A DNA stretch of 64,000 nucleotides from Rhizobiaceae bacterium. GTDB lineage: Bacteria > Pseudomonadota > Alphaproteobacteria > Rhizobiales > Rhizobiaceae. This document shows, one piece after another, positions 45,671-55,711 of this stretch (position 1 is the first letter of the stretch; each line of letters opens with the position of its first letter). The notes beneath the pieces are model-generated. The model did no database searches. It saw only the letters and a program-made list of their open reading frames with translations, and had not been told where the DNA came from. The DNA is taken from the NCBI GenBank assembly GCA_023953835.1, contig JAMLJB010000001.1, positions 1,178,001 through 1,242,000 on the forward strand, read 5' to 3'. Both the position numbers and the translations under genes were made by a program.

Positions 45671-48600
45671 ATGGATCAGAACAGGCAATTGCTTGAGAGC
45701 TTTCTGCCACTGCAATTGCTTGGCAGGCTCCACGCGATCGACGGTGAAAGACCTGTCGCCATCAAATTTTCCGCCGCCGTTCTCTTTATCGACGTTTCGA
45801 GGTTCACCAGCCTTGTCGAGCAGCTTGCCCGGCGCGGCCATGGTGGATTGGAAGCAGTGCCCCGACTGCTTGGAATGGCATATTCGCGATGCGCGGAACA
45901 AGTGGGCGCGCGCGGTGGCGAAGTTGCAAATTTCGCGGGAGACTCGCTGCTTGCCTACTGGCCGGTCGACACCTTTGGGGTCGCCGACGCCGTCCGAAGC
46001 GCGTCGGAATGCGCTGACGCAATCTGTCGGGAGCATTGGGAACGCCTGACCGATCATGACGAAAACGAGCCGGCGCTGCATTTCGGCATCGGCGTAGGCG
46101 AGATTTGGGCAGCAGCGGTCGGCGGCGAGCCGACATGGAACCTGATTGTGGGAGGCGAGGCCGTGGCCGACGGAGCCAGGGCGCTCGCAGGAGCGCGGAG
46201 TTGGGAGTTCGTTATTTCCGACCACGCGCAGCAACTGTTGCATGACGCAGCCGAGGTCGAACAAGAGGTGCCGGGCGATCCGCCGCCCACATCCGCACCG
46301 ACCGCATGGCTGGCCGAGTTTCTTCCGCCACTCCTGCAGGAGATCGTTGCCGATGAAGGTGACGAGGCCGGGCTTATGCCATCGCCCGTCGATGCGCGCC
46401 TCGATGCGCTTTCGGAAATCAGGCCCATCTCCACCTTGCTCGCGCGCGTTTCCGGCCTCGATCCCACGGAAGGGAATTCGCTGCGCCGCCACCATCTCCT
46501 CTGTGCTTCGATGCAAGGCATATTGCGCGATCTGGGCGGCCCGGCGGGCGAGCTGATGTTCGACGACAAGGGCCTGATTTTTGTCGCGGCATTCGGCATG
46601 CGCGGGACCTTCCACAGGGACGACCCGAAGCGCGCCATCGAGGCCGCCCGCGCAATCAGGCAAGCAGCCCTCGACTTCGGCCTCGATGTGTCGGTCGGAA
46701 TAGCGACAGGCGATACGTTCGTCCGGGTCGTCGGCAGCCCGCGACGCCGGCAACTGATGATCCTCGGGCCCCCCGTGAACCGTGCTGCACGCCTGATGAC
46801 TTCGGTCGTTAACGAGATCGTCTGCGATGCTCCCACCGAAAGGGCGGCCAGGTCGGCGTACCGGTTCGAAAGTCGCGGCACCCTGCGGCTGGAGGGGCTG
46901 GGCGACATGGCGCCGATCTATAGCCCGTTGGCCCCTGCCACCGTCGCCCTGCCCGCCAGCATGCTGATCGGTCGCACAAGGGAGATCGCTGTCCTGAAGC
47001 GCGCCCATGCGGAAATGGCGGCGGGACACAACAGGCTCGTGATCGTTCAGGGAGAGCCGGGGATAGGCAAGACCGCCCTCGCCAACGCCTTCGCTGAGGA
47101 TCTGCGGCAGGAAGGCCTGCCCGTCTTCATTTCGAAAGCCGAACGCGACAACAGGCGAACGTCGCTCCTCGGTTGGCGGCGCGTCCTGGAATCGCTGGTG
47201 GACCTACCGCATGACAGCGACGCCAACGAGGTATTCGAACGCATCTCTGGCCGCACCGCCCATTGGCCGGCCATAACCGAGCGCCTTGGCCTGCTCGGCG
47301 ACGTGCTGTCCATCGAAAATCTTCAATCAGAAGGGACGCGGCATCTCACGGGCGCGCACAGGGCGGATGCTACGATGCGGCTGCTGGGCGAGATAATCGA
47401 GGCTTTGGCGCCCCGCCCCATGACGCTGGTTCTGGAAGACAGCCAGTGGCTCGACTCGGCATCGTGGCGGCTGGTCGAATGGATTCTCGGATCGTTTTCT
47501 CCCTTGATGATTGTTCTATGCGTGCGTGCGGGAGAAGTCCCCGAAGAACTTCGAAGCCTCCAGCAGCGCGCTCGGGCCTTATGGACAAATGCCGAAAGCG
47601 ATGAAGGGCACATTCGCGTCGTTGAACTGACGGAAATGGGAAATGCTGCGATATCGGAGCTTGTCGTGCGGACGATTGGCGGCGTGCCGCCTCACGACGA
47701 GATCATCCGCCGCGTCGCTACGCTGGCAGGCGGCAATCCGTTCTTTGCTGAAGAGATTGCGCTTACGCTGAAGGATGAAGGCCTGATCGCCGAGCGTGAT
47801 GGTCAGTGGCGTTCGATCAGGCCGCTGGACGACCTCAAGCATTTCGAAGGCGTGGAACGGGTTATCCGAGAACGCGTGGACAGGTTGAGCGCGCCCGCGC
47901 AGGACGTGCTGCGCTCGGCGGCGGTGATCGGTCGCTCATTTACCGGCGAGGCGTTGGGCGCTCTGTGCGGTGGCATTGCGGGAAACTCGCTGGAAGTTCT
48001 TTGCGAGGCGCGGCTGGTGCGCCGGGAAACGGGCACAGACGGATATGAATTCCGCCACGATCAAATTCGTGACGTGGTCTACAATTCGATTCCGGGAGAT
48101 GTGAGGACGCGCCTGCACAGCACGTTCGCAAGCTGGATCGAGGCCAATCACTCCGAAGCGATGGGAGCCGAGATTGCCGCCCTCGTGCAGCACCACGAGG
48201 CTGGAGGCAACCACGACAAGGCCGTCCAGTTTGCCGACGTTGCGGCCCGCAGCGCGCTGGAGATCGGCGCGTTTCGCGAAGTCGAGGCATTCATCGATAT
48301 CTGCCTCGCGCATGAGCCTCCCCGGCAATCATGGAGCCAGGATCAGGAGTTGCGTTCGGTGCGCTGGAGACGGCAATTGGCGGAGGCGCACTACAGCCGC
48401 GGTGACATTCATGCGCAGGGCGTGGCGGTGCGCCATGCACTGGATGTCGCCGGGCGGCCGGTTCCCTATGGTGAGCCGGCGACACTAGCCTCACTTCTCG
48501 CTCGTTCGATCCGTCTCACGCTCCAGCAGGCCTTTCCTCCCGCTTCCGTCCCGGACGGCCCCGGCCAGCCGGAGAACTGGGATTGTGAACTCGCGCGCTG

Positions 48601-49627
48601 CCTCAGCCAGGCCGCGATGGTCGACTATTTCGAACTTCGCTTCACGCGCGGCATGTGCAATCTCGTCGGCGCCGCCATCCATGCCGAGCGCACTGGAGTG
48701 TCCGTCGAGCTGGCCATCGCATCATCGCAACTGGCCTGTGGCCTCGGCATCATGGGATGGACCCGCGCCAGCGACCACTTCATGCGGCGCGCGGAGAATG
48801 TGGCCATTGCGCTCGGCGATCCCGCTCTCCACTCGCATGTCTGCAATCTCGATGCACTCTGGCGGTTGGGCCGCGCAGATTGGGTTATGGTGGATCAGCG
48901 CCTCGACCAATCGCAAAGCCTCTCGCTCAAGGCAGGCGATCAATTGCGTTGGTGCAATGCACAGGGCATGCGCTTCTGGTCCCAGTATTATCGCGGCGAC
49001 CAGGATGCCTGGGAGCCGACTTCGCTGGCACTGCTCTCGCACGCGCAGAACGCCGGCAACATCCAGCAGGAAATCTGGGCACTGCGGTGCAAGGCGCTGT
49101 GCCTGCTCCACACGGATCGGCCGCGCGAGGCGATCGACATATTGCGGCTCATTACCTCCGCGATGCCGGGATCGGTCGATCTTGCGGCAAGAATTTCCGC
49201 GATGGGCGCACTGGCACTGGCGCTTTCGAGGATCGGCAACACCGCGCAAAGCATCGATGCCGTAGGCGAAACGCTCCGCCTGTTGCGCGAGATGCGGCGA
49301 CCTTCCTCCCACAGCATCCTCGTCGGCATAGCGGGCGCGCTCGAAGTCCTTGTCCGGGGCCGCGAGGTCGGCCTGCTTCAACGCTATGAGCATTGGCAGG
49401 ATTGGGAGCATGAGGCGCTGACCGAATTGAAGCGATATGTCGGCGTCTTTCCCGTCGGCATCGCGCAACTTGGTATGTGGGCCGGGGCCTCCCAGTGGTT
49501 GAATGGCAGCAAGGACGAAGCGCTGGCTAGCTGGCAAAAGGCGACGACCGATGCGCGCAGTTTTCACCTGCGAAAAGACGAGTCCATGATCGCTGCGGAA
49601 ATTCGGAGGCGGAAGGATCGAGCCTAG
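45671..49627 (+). CDS. Soluble-adenylyl-cyclase-like protein: two cyclase domains, NTPase, TPR
   Basis: An 1318-residue protein. Residues about 35-190 form a first class III cyclase domain (VLFIDVSRFTSL with D41, NFAGDSLLAYW with D91). Residues about 255-415 form a second one, less conserved (MFDDKGLIFVAAFG, ILGPPVNRAARL). Walker A GEPGIGKT is at 461-468 and LTLVLEDSQWLDSASW near 580 is the Walker B region of a STAND/AAA NTPase. The C-terminal 480 residues are helical TPR-like repeats. This is the order seen in mammalian soluble adenylyl cyclase (ADCY10). It probably makes cAMP or cGMP in the cytoplasm; the nucleotide is not certain. It is divergent from the fusion enzyme. Confidence 0.88.
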   Translation: MDQNRQLLESFLPLQLLGRLHAIDGERPVAIKFSAAVLFIDVSRFTSLVEQLARRGHGGLEAVPRLLGMAYSRCAEQVGARGGEVANFAGDSLLAYWPVDTFGVADAVRSASECADAICREHWERLTDHDENEPALHFGIGVGEIWAAAVGGEPTWNLIVGGEAVADGARALAGARSWEFVISDHAQQLLHDAAEVEQEVPGDPPPTSAPTAWLAEFLPPLLQEIVADEGDEAGLMPSPVDARLDALSEIRPISTLLARVSGLDPTEGNSLRRHHLLCASMQGILRDLGGPAGELMFDDKGLIFVAAFGMRGTFHRDDPKRAIEAARAIRQAALDFGLDVSVGIATGDTFVRVVGSPRRRQLMILGPPVNRAARLMTSVVNEIVCDAPTERAARSAYRFESRGTLRLEGLGDMAPIYSPLAPATVALPASMLIGRTREIAVLKRAHAEMAAGHNRLVIVQGEPGIGKTALANAFAEDLRQEGLPVFISKAERDNRRTSLLGWRRVLESLVDLPHDSDANEVFERISGRTAHWPAITERLGLLGDVLSIENLQSEGTRHLTGAHRADATMRLLGEIIEALAPRPMTLVLEDSQWLDSASWRLVEWILGSFSPLMIVLCVRAGEVPEELRSLQQRARALWTNAESDEGHIRVVELTEMGNAAISELVVRTIGGVPPHDEIIRRVATLAGGNPFFAEEIALTLKDEGLIAERDGQWRSIRPLDDLKHFEGVERVIRERVDRLSAPAQDVLRSAAVIGRSFTGEALGALCGGIAGNSLEVLCEARLVRRETGTDGYEFRHDQIRDVVYNSIPGDVRTRLHSTFASWIEANHSEAMGAEIAALVQHHEAGGNHDKAVQFADVAARSALEIGAFREVEAFIDICLAHEPPRQSWSQDQELRSVRWRRQLAEAHYSRGDIHAQGVAVRHALDVAGRPVPYGEPATLASLLARSIRLTLQQAFPPASVPDGPGQPENWDCELARCLSQAAMVDYFELRFTRGMCNLVGAAIHAERTGVSVELAIASSQLACGLGIMGWTRASDHFMRRAENVAIALGDPALHSHVCNLDALWRLGRADWVMVDQRLDQSQSLSLKAGDQLRWCNAQGMRFWSQYYRGDQDAWEPTSLALLSHAQNAGNIQQEIWALRCKALCLLHTDRPREAIDILRLITSAMPGSVDLAARISAMGALALALSRIGNTAQSIDAVGETLRLLREMRRPSSHSILVGIAGALEVLVRGREVGLLQRYEHWQDWEHEALTELKRYVGVFPVGIAQLGMWAGASQWLNGSKDEALASWQKATTDARSFHLRKDESMIAAEIRRRKDRA

Positions 49628-49738
49628 TCGCATCATAAATCTCACCCCCCGCCAGAAGCCTGTGTCATAAGTCGCCATGTCTGCTAACGTGAAGCGTCAT
49701 CGCTTCCGCACCTAAGCTTCGCTTGAAAATCGTCAGCC

Positions 49739-51100
49739 ATGGAAATCAACAGCAGGAAATTCACCCGCAGCAAGCTCCTGAGGCGTTCACGGGTCATAGG
49801 CATTTCCCGCAGGGTGTGGATTCCACGATTGGTGTTCTGGACGGGTGCAGCGACCATTGGCCTAGTGAGCGTTGCATTCGCCGTCCTCGCGGATGAGGCT
49901 CAGAGGATATTCCATCTGGCGATCACGCCCGCCGCAGGTACGGACCAAATCTGGCGCGAGTTCATTCCTGTCATTGTGACTCCGATGGGGTTCGTAGCCT
50001 GTGCATGGGTGGCGGCGCGTTTCTTCCCGGGATCACAGGGCAGCGGAATTCCCCAGGCAATCGCGTCGCGCCACCTGCGGGAAGACGATGACCGGGCTCA
50101 CCTTCTCTCGCTTCGGCTCGCCGTCGGTAAAGTCTGCCTTACGGTGATGGGACTTCTTTCAGGCGCATCGATCGGACGCGAAGGTCCAACGGTTCAGGTC
50201 GGCGCATCAATCATGCTTACGGCGGCACGATGGGGAGGCATGGCGCGGGCGCGCGGACTGATACTCGCCGGATCCGCGGCGGGTATTGCAGCAGCTTTCA
50301 ATACACCGCTCGCCGGTATCGTTTTTGCGATCGAGGAAATGGGCCGCACCTACGAGGCCCGCACCAATGGCCTGATTCTCTCCGCTGTCATTCTCGCGGG
50401 CCTTGCGTCCATGGCGCTGTTGGGCAGCTACACCTATTTCGGCGTCACCGATCAAACTATCTCGCTTGATGACTGGTTGCTCATCGGCACATGCGGCACG
50501 ACAGGCGGCGTCGCAGGAGCGTGGTTTTCGGCGCTCGCATTGAGATGCACTCGACAGATCCGAGCGTGGAACCGCTATCAGCCTATGCCAAGAACACTCC
50601 TTATTGCGGCCGGTTGCGGGTTGGGGGTCGCACTTATCGGCATTCTCTCCGGCGGAGATACGTTTGGCACGGGCTATGAACAGGCACGGCTGGCCGTTGA
50701 GGGCAGCCCCCCGTCGATAGCCTATCCGTTCCTCAAATTTGCGGCGAGTTTTCTCTCAATGATCTCAGGCATCCCCGGAGGCATTTTCGCACCCTCGCTT
50801 TCCATCGGAGCGGGGATTGGGGCGACTATAGGTCAATTTCTCAGCGCCCCCACTGGAGCCGCGGCAATCCTTGGCATGGCTGCCTATTTCGCGGGTGTCG
50901 TGCAGGCCCCGATGACCGCATTTGTCATTATACTTGAGATGACGGGAAACCATGACAACGTAATCCCGGTGATGGGCGCCGCAATGATAGGATATGGCAC
51001 GGCGCGGCTGGTCACGCGCGAGACACTCTACCACGCGCTGGCCCGCCTTTTTGTTGCAGAAGCAATTAAACGGCGGCGCGCCACGGGCGCAGTCAGTTGA
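49739..51100 (+). CDS. ClC-family chloride channel/exchanger
   Basis: A 453-residue membrane protein. GSGIP at 101-105, GREGP at 146-150 and GGIFAPSLSIGAGIG near 348 are the three chloride-binding signatures. The gating glutamate is E148, and FAIEEM near 197-202 retains the inner glutamate pair typical of H+/Cl- exchangers rather than pure channels, so exchange is inferred. No CBS domains follow. It lies 111 bases after the cyclase gene in the same direction. Confidence 0.93.
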   Translation: MEINSRKFTRSKLLRRSRVIGISRRVWIPRLVFWTGAATIGLVSVAFAVLADEAQRIFHLAITPAAGTDQIWREFIPVIVTPMGFVACAWVAARFFPGSQGSGIPQAIASRHLREDDDRAHLLSLRLAVGKVCLTVMGLLSGASIGREGPTVQVGASIMLTAARWGGMARARGLILAGSAAGIAAAFNTPLAGIVFAIEEMGRTYEARTNGLILSAVILAGLASMALLGSYTYFGVTDQTISLDDWLLIGTCGTTGGVAGAWFSALALRCTRQIRAWNRYQPMPRTLLIAAGCGLGVALIGILSGGDTFGTGYEQARLAVEGSPPSIAYPFLKFAASFLSMISGIPGGIFAPSLSIGAGIGATIGQFLSAPTGAAAILGMAAYFAGVVQAPMTAFVIILEMTGNHDNVIPVMGAAMIGYGTARLVTRETLYHALARLFVAEAIKRRRATGAVS

Positions 51101-51358
51101 GATTTCGGCGGCAGTTCCAATCTAAAATCCCCTGCCGCAGGCCTGCCGATCATGCTATAATGATGGCGTGGCATGCATACAATGCGGATGACGTGACCGT
51201 TTTAATCGCGTTTTGTGGCTCAGTCGGGAGGCTGACCCGTTGTTGCTGGCACTCCAGATATATTCCTTCCGTAGGACTTGGAGCCAACCATCGCCGTTTG
51301 CTCTCCTGAATCGGCACGCATTCCATTGCATAGCCGGAAAACAAGGAGGCTGGTCGTC

Positions 51359-52417
51359 ATGACCATAGATGAACAACGCTTGAACGCATTCATGGGAAAG
51401 ATGCTGGACGACATCGGAGCAGCGATGAATGCCTCGCTTCTTCTGCTGGGGGACAAGTTGGGTCTCTACAGAGCCCTGGCAGACCACGGTCCGCTCACCT
51501 CGGATGAATTGGCCACCAGGACGAAAACGACGGAACGCTATGTTCGGGAGTGGCTCTCCGCCCAGGCGGCATCAGGCTATGTAGAATTCAATCCGGCCGA
51601 TGGCAGGTTCTCGCTGCCGCCTGAACAGGCATGTGTTTTCGCCGACGAGGACAGCCCGGTCTTCCTGGGCGCGGTCGGGGACCTCGTCGCGGCCGCATTC
51701 CGGGACGAACCCTTGGTCACAAGCGCTTTTCGATCCGGTCGAGGCGTTGGATGGGACAAGCGCTCGGAATGTCTTTTCTGCGGAACCGCCCGGTTTTTCC
51801 GCACCACATACAAGCATCATCTCATTCAAGACTGGTTGCCCGCCCTCGACGGCGTGGTGGACAGGCTTGAGCGCGGCGCACGCGTTGCCGATGTCGGATG
51901 CGGCCATGGCGTCTCGACCCTGCTGATGGCCAATGCCTTTCCGAGGTCACGGTTCTATGGATTCGATTATCATTTGCCATCTATCAAAGACGGCGCCAAC
52001 GCGGCAATCGAGGCTGGCCTGGCCGACCGCGTGAGCTTTGCGCAATGTGTGGCCAAGGACGTGCCGGCAAATGACTACGATCTGGTCTGCTTTTTCGATT
52101 GCCTGCATGATATGGGCGATCCCGTCGGCGCGCTGGCGCATATCCGCCGGACAATGAAGCCCGATGGAGTTTGCATGCTCGTCGAGCCGCTGGCCGGAGA
52201 CCGTCTGCAGGACAATCTCAATCCTGTGGGCCGTGTCTATTACGCTGCATCCACGATGATCTGCACTCCGGCTTCACTTGATCAGGAGGTCGGGCTGGCG
52301 CTGGGAGCGCAGGCCGGTGAAGCGCGGCTGAGAAGCGTGGCGGAGGAAGCGGGATTTTCGCGTGTCCGCCGCGCCGCTGAAACCCCTTTCAATATGGTGC
52401 TCGAAATTCAGGTGTAG
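51359..52417 (+). CDS. SAM-dependent methyltransferase with N-terminal winged helix
   Basis: A 352-residue class I methyltransferase. The N-terminal 80 residues form a winged-helix-like domain (LTSDELATRTKTTERYVREWLSAQAASGYVE). Motif I is VADVGCGHGVSTL near 178-190, FYGFDYH near 201 is motif II and DLVCFFDCLHDM near 240 follows. It resembles Rv2258c-type methyltransferases; the acceptor is unknown. AAGGAGG sits 9 bases before the ATG at 51359, a strong choice over an upstream in-frame start. It is followed after 27 bases by the second cyclase gene. Confidence 0.9.
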   Translation: MTIDEQRLNAFMGKMLDDIGAAMNASLLLLGDKLGLYRALADHGPLTSDELATRTKTTERYVREWLSAQAASGYVEFNPADGRFSLPPEQACVFADEDSPVFLGAVGDLVAAAFRDEPLVTSAFRSGRGVGWDKRSECLFCGTARFFRTTYKHHLIQDWLPALDGVVDRLERGARVADVGCGHGVSTLLMANAFPRSRFYGFDYHLPSIKDGANAAIEAGLADRVSFAQCVAKDVPANDYDLVCFFDCLHDMGDPVGALAHIRRTMKPDGVCMLVEPLAGDRLQDNLNPVGRVYYAASTMICTPASLDQEVGLALGAQAGEARLRSVAEEAGFSRVRRAAETPFNMVLEIQV

Positions 52418-52444
52418 TCCCACGCATACATGCGGAGAATGCGC

Positions 52445-53854
52445 ATGACTGACATTCAATCGATGTTCGGGCTTTTGCGGACACATGTCGCCGCACCTGT
52501 CGCAGACGCAATAGAGAGGGAAATTGCGGATGCTCCCGATCGAAGGCTGTTTCGTATCAATCCGCTGGCGTTTGCGGAGCGAAACGACCTTGATCCGGAA
52601 GAAACAATCTCCGGCTTTCTCCACGCGGTCCAGATCGGCCTTTTCACCATAACCTGGAATGTCCTTTGTCCGGGCTGTGGAGGTGTTCTGGACACCAATG
52701 AAAGCCTGAAGACGATCCGCAAAGAGTCATATGTATGCTCGATCTGCGCCGAGGGGTATCAACCGACCCTGGACGAAATGGTCGAAGTGACGTTCACCGT
52801 GAGCACACGTGTCCGTCGGATCGCTGCGCATTCTCCCGATCAGTTGCCTGCCCTTGAGTACTATCGACAAATGTATTGGGGCTCTGCGATCGACCTGCCC
52901 GAGGACAGCTACGAAGAGGTCACCAACCAATTCATTATCGACCATGTCGAAGTCGGCAGCGGCGAGAAGATGGTTCTGTCGGTCCTCCTGCCATCGGGCT
53001 TCGTCGTGGTGTTCGACCCTGTAACCCACATGGTGCAGTTCATAGAAGTCGAGGGAGAACCGACACAGGAGCGTCAGTCGATCTCGATTTCATATGACCG
53101 CGAACACACGCACAACCAGACCCTGAAGATGCGACCCGGTCCGTTTCGCCTTTCCATAGAAAACAAGACCGATACCCGCATATTGCCGAGCATCATCCTG
53201 GCTGGCGATGTGTTGCATGATCTGCTCTCGCGCCGCAGGAGCTTTCTTACCGCAAAGCGGCTGCTCACGAACCAGACATTTCGTGACCTGTTCCGGACTG
53301 AAACGCTCGATGTCGCTCAGCGCCTGCAGATTACAAGCCTCACCTTCCTCTTTACCGATTTGCGGGGATCCACCGAACTCTATGAGGCAGTGGGGGATCT
53401 CACCGCTTTCGATCTTGTGAGAACGCACTTCCACTGCTTGCACGACATCGTTCGATCCGAGGCGGGCGCGATCGTCAAGACAATAGGCGATGCAATCATG
53501 GCGACGTTTGCGACGCCCGACCGCGCCGTGGCCGCGGCTTTGAGGATGCGCGATGAAATCAATGCAATCGGAAAAGATTCCGGTGCACGCGAGCTCATTC
53601 TCAAGATCGGCGTTCACGAAGGACCCTGCATTGCCGTCAATATGAACGAGCGCCAGGACTATTTCGGACAGACGGTCAATATTGCATCGAGAGTGCAGGG
53701 GCTCGCCGATTCGAGGTCGATTTTCGTCACCGATTCAATCGTGAATGACCCTGCCACCGAACACTTCCTTCGCCAGAAATCTATTGTTCCCAGGCCACAC
53801 GACGTCGAGTTGAAAGGGCTGGGCAATCCCTTTCATGTCTACGAGATTCCATGA
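52445..53854 (+). CDS. Class III cyclase with N-terminal DUF5939 domain and zinc ribbon
   Basis: A 469-residue cyclase. Residues about 1-290 match the DUF5939 type and include a zinc ribbon (C75-x2-C78 and C98-x2-C101). Residues about 297-469 are a class III nucleotidyl cyclase domain: FLFTDLRGSTELY with metal ligand D305, and KTIGDAIMATF with D349, then GQTVNIASRVQGLA near 415-428. It should make cAMP (or cGMP) as a homodimer in the cytoplasm. ATG at 52445 follows GGAGA at 8 bases. It is probably co-transcribed with the methyltransferase. Confidence 0.88.
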   Translation: MTDIQSMFGLLRTHVAAPVADAIEREIADAPDRRLFRINPLAFAERNDLDPEETISGFLHAVQIGLFTITWNVLCPGCGGVLDTNESLKTIRKESYVCSICAEGYQPTLDEMVEVTFTVSTRVRRIAAHSPDQLPALEYYRQMYWGSAIDLPEDSYEEVTNQFIIDHVEVGSGEKMVLSVLLPSGFVVVFDPVTHMVQFIEVEGEPTQERQSISISYDREHTHNQTLKMRPGPFRLSIENKTDTRILPSIILAGDVLHDLLSRRRSFLTAKRLLTNQTFRDLFRTETLDVAQRLQITSLTFLFTDLRGSTELYEAVGDLTAFDLVRTHFHCLHDIVRSEAGAIVKTIGDAIMATFATPDRAVAAALRMRDEINAIGKDSGARELILKIGVHEGPCIAVNMNERQDYFGQTVNIASRVQGLADSRSIFVTDSIVNDPATEHFLRQKSIVPRPHDVELKGLGNPFHVYEIP

Positions 53855-53905
53855 GAGCACGGCTTTCTTCTCTCACGATTTCACGTGATCGGAGTGAGGA
53901 GATCG

Positions 53906-55186
53906 TCAGAGCCCGAACTGTTGCGGAAGCCAGAGGACCGTCGCTGGCACGAAAGTGATGAACAGGAGTATGGCGATCATAAGCGCCAGAATTGGCAAGC
54001 TCTCCCTGATCACCTCCGACATCGGAACTTTCGCCACCGATTGCGTGATGAGCAGATTGAGGCCCATTGGAGGATGGATCAGCCCGATCATCAGGTTGAG
54101 GACAACGACGAGCCCGAAATGCACCGGATCTATGCCTAGGGACAACGCCGTTGGGAGAACAATGGGAACGATGATGATCGTGGCTGGAGTGGAATCCAGG
54201 AATGCACCGGCGACCAGAAGCACGACATTGATCATCAACAGAAAGGCGGTCGGCGACAATTGAGTCTCCTGCATCCAGGTCATCAACGCCTTTGGCACGC
54301 CGTGCACCACCATCAGATAGGCTACGAACGACGAGGTCGAAACGACCAGCAGGATGTTTGCCGTTTGCATACCCGCGTCGACAAGCACGGCCGGGAACTG
54401 CTTCCAGCGAAATTCGCGATGTATCACCCAACCAACGAACAAGGCATAGACCACGAGCACCGCGCCAATCTCGGTGACAGTGAAAAACCCTCCTCTCGCT
54501 CCGACGACCAGCAGCACAGGCATCATGAGCGCCCAGATCGAGGAACGAAACAGGGCCCAGATCGTGGCCCAGTCCTGTGATCCCCGACGCTTAAGGTCTT
54601 GGCGCTTTGCGTGCCAATTTACGTAGAGGATGAGCGCAAGGGCCATTATCAGCGCGGGTATGTAGCCGCCTACAAAAAGCTTTGTGATCGAAACCTGAGC
54701 GATGACCCCATAGATAACGAGTGGGATTGATGGCGGCAGAATCGGTCCGAGCAAAGCGGCACCTGCTGTCAATGCTGCCGCGAAACCACCAGTGTAACCT
54801 TCCTTCCGCATTTCGGGAACAAGAAGTGCGCTCGTTGCAGACGCGTCCGCGACAGATGAGCCGGATATCCCTGCAAGAAAGACATTTGTGCCCACATTCA
54901 CGGTGCCGGAACTCCCGCGCAAGCGTCCAAGCATGGCTCCAAGCAAGCCTACGACCCGATGCGTGATGCCGCTGCTGTTCATGATGGATGCTGCGAGAAT
55001 GAAAAACGGCACAGCCAACAAGGGAAAGGAATCCACGCCGTTCACCATTTTCTGGGCAAGGATAAATCCAGGTGTTCCCCATATGACGATGATGACGACG
55101 GAAGCGAGCCCCAACGCGACTGCGACCGGAACTGCGAGAAACATGAGGGTAAAAAGGACAAGGGCAAGGGTCAGCAGCATGAGCAT
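53906..55186 (-). CDS. dctM: TRAP transporter large permease DctM
   Basis: A 426-residue inner-membrane protein with about 12 helices, the large subunit of a tripartite ATP-independent transporter. ILPPSIPLVIYG near 155, FLDSTPATIIIVPIVLPTALSLGIDPVHFGLVVVLNLMIGLIHPPMGLNL near 320-368 and the PPMG loop are diagnostic. It works with DctQ and the periplasmic DctP and uses a sodium gradient. It starts 4 bases after DctQ ends. The symbol is generic for the family. Confidence 0.94.
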   Translation of the reverse strand: MLMLLTLALVLFTLMFLAVPVAVALGLASVVIIVIWGTPGFILAQKMVNGVDSFPLLAVPFFILAASIMNSSGITHRVVGLLGAMLGRLRGSSGTVNVGTNVFLAGISGSSVADASATSALLVPEMRKEGYTGGFAAALTAGAALLGPILPPSIPLVIYGVIAQVSITKLFVGGYIPALIMALALILYVNWHAKRQDLKRRGSQDWATIWALFRSSIWALMMPVLLVVGARGGFFTVTEIGAVLVVYALFVGWVIHREFRWKQFPAVLVDAGMQTANILLVVSTSSFVAYLMVVHGVPKALMTWMQETQLSPTAFLLMINVVLLVAGAFLDSTPATIIIVPIVLPTALSLGIDPVHFGLVVVLNLMIGLIHPPMGLNLLITQSVAKVPMSEVIRESLPILALMIAILLFITFVPATVLWLPQQFGL

Positions 55187-55190
55187 GGCG

Positions 55191-55694
55191 TCAATCCCTG
55201 CCCGCGTCTGACGGCACTATTTTGCCAAACCGGGTTGTGACCATGCGCTCCAGGAGAAAAATCAAGCCTATGAGCGCAAAGAGTGGTAGCGCCGCGTATA
55301 CCCAAACATAGGGGATGCCCGTTGCCGGCGCATGTTTCGTCGAAACCACGTCGAGCAGCTTTCCGGAGTATGACAGCAAAGCTACAAGCAGGGCTGCGGT
55401 GCAGAAATCGACGAAAAGGCGAAGCAGTCGTTGCGCCGCTGCGTTGAGGCGGGAAGACAGGAAATCGATTGCAATGAGTTCATTCCTGCTTATCAGCCAG
55501 GCGGCTCCGGCAAAAACAAGCCAGATGAAGAGGAAGCGAGAGATTTCGGCCAGCCCGGGGGTCGCGGTCCCGGTAAAATAGCGGGTTATGACCTGGTAGA
55601 AAACCAGTGCGACAATCAAGAAAAGTGCCGCCCCCACAAAGAACGTCAGCGCCCCGCGCAAGATGCCGCCAATGGTCGTCAGAATAGCCGTCAT
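55191..55694 (-). CDS. dctQ: TRAP transporter small permease DctQ
   Basis: A 167-residue membrane protein with four helices. FYQVITRYFTGTATPGLAEISRFLFIWLVFAGAAWLI, split over helices 1-2, is the classic small-subunit pattern (R-Y, E-x2-R, F-I-W). It forms the stalk of the DctQM membrane complex. It is preceded by a strong hairpin separating it from dctP and is followed after 4 bases by dctM. Confidence 0.92.
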   Translation of the reverse strand: MTAILTTIGGILRGALTFFVGAALFLIVALVFYQVITRYFTGTATPGLAEISRFLFIWLVFAGAAWLISRNELIAIDFLSSRLNAAAQRLLRLFVDFCTAALLVALLSYSGKLLDVVSTKHAPATGIPYVWVYAALPLFALIGLIFLLERMVTTRFGKIVPSDAGRD

Positions 55695-55711
55695 TACCTA
55701 TTGCCGAGAAC

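Noticed and set aside
45488..47029. 513-codon minus-strand open frame
   Set aside because: It is antisense to the sAC-like cyclase and has a low-complexity Arg/Gly/Ala composition with no domain.
49691..49706. GAAGCG-TCAT-CGCTTC hairpin between the cyclase and ClC genes
   Set aside because: Only 6 bp and not followed by a T-run; too weak to call a terminator.
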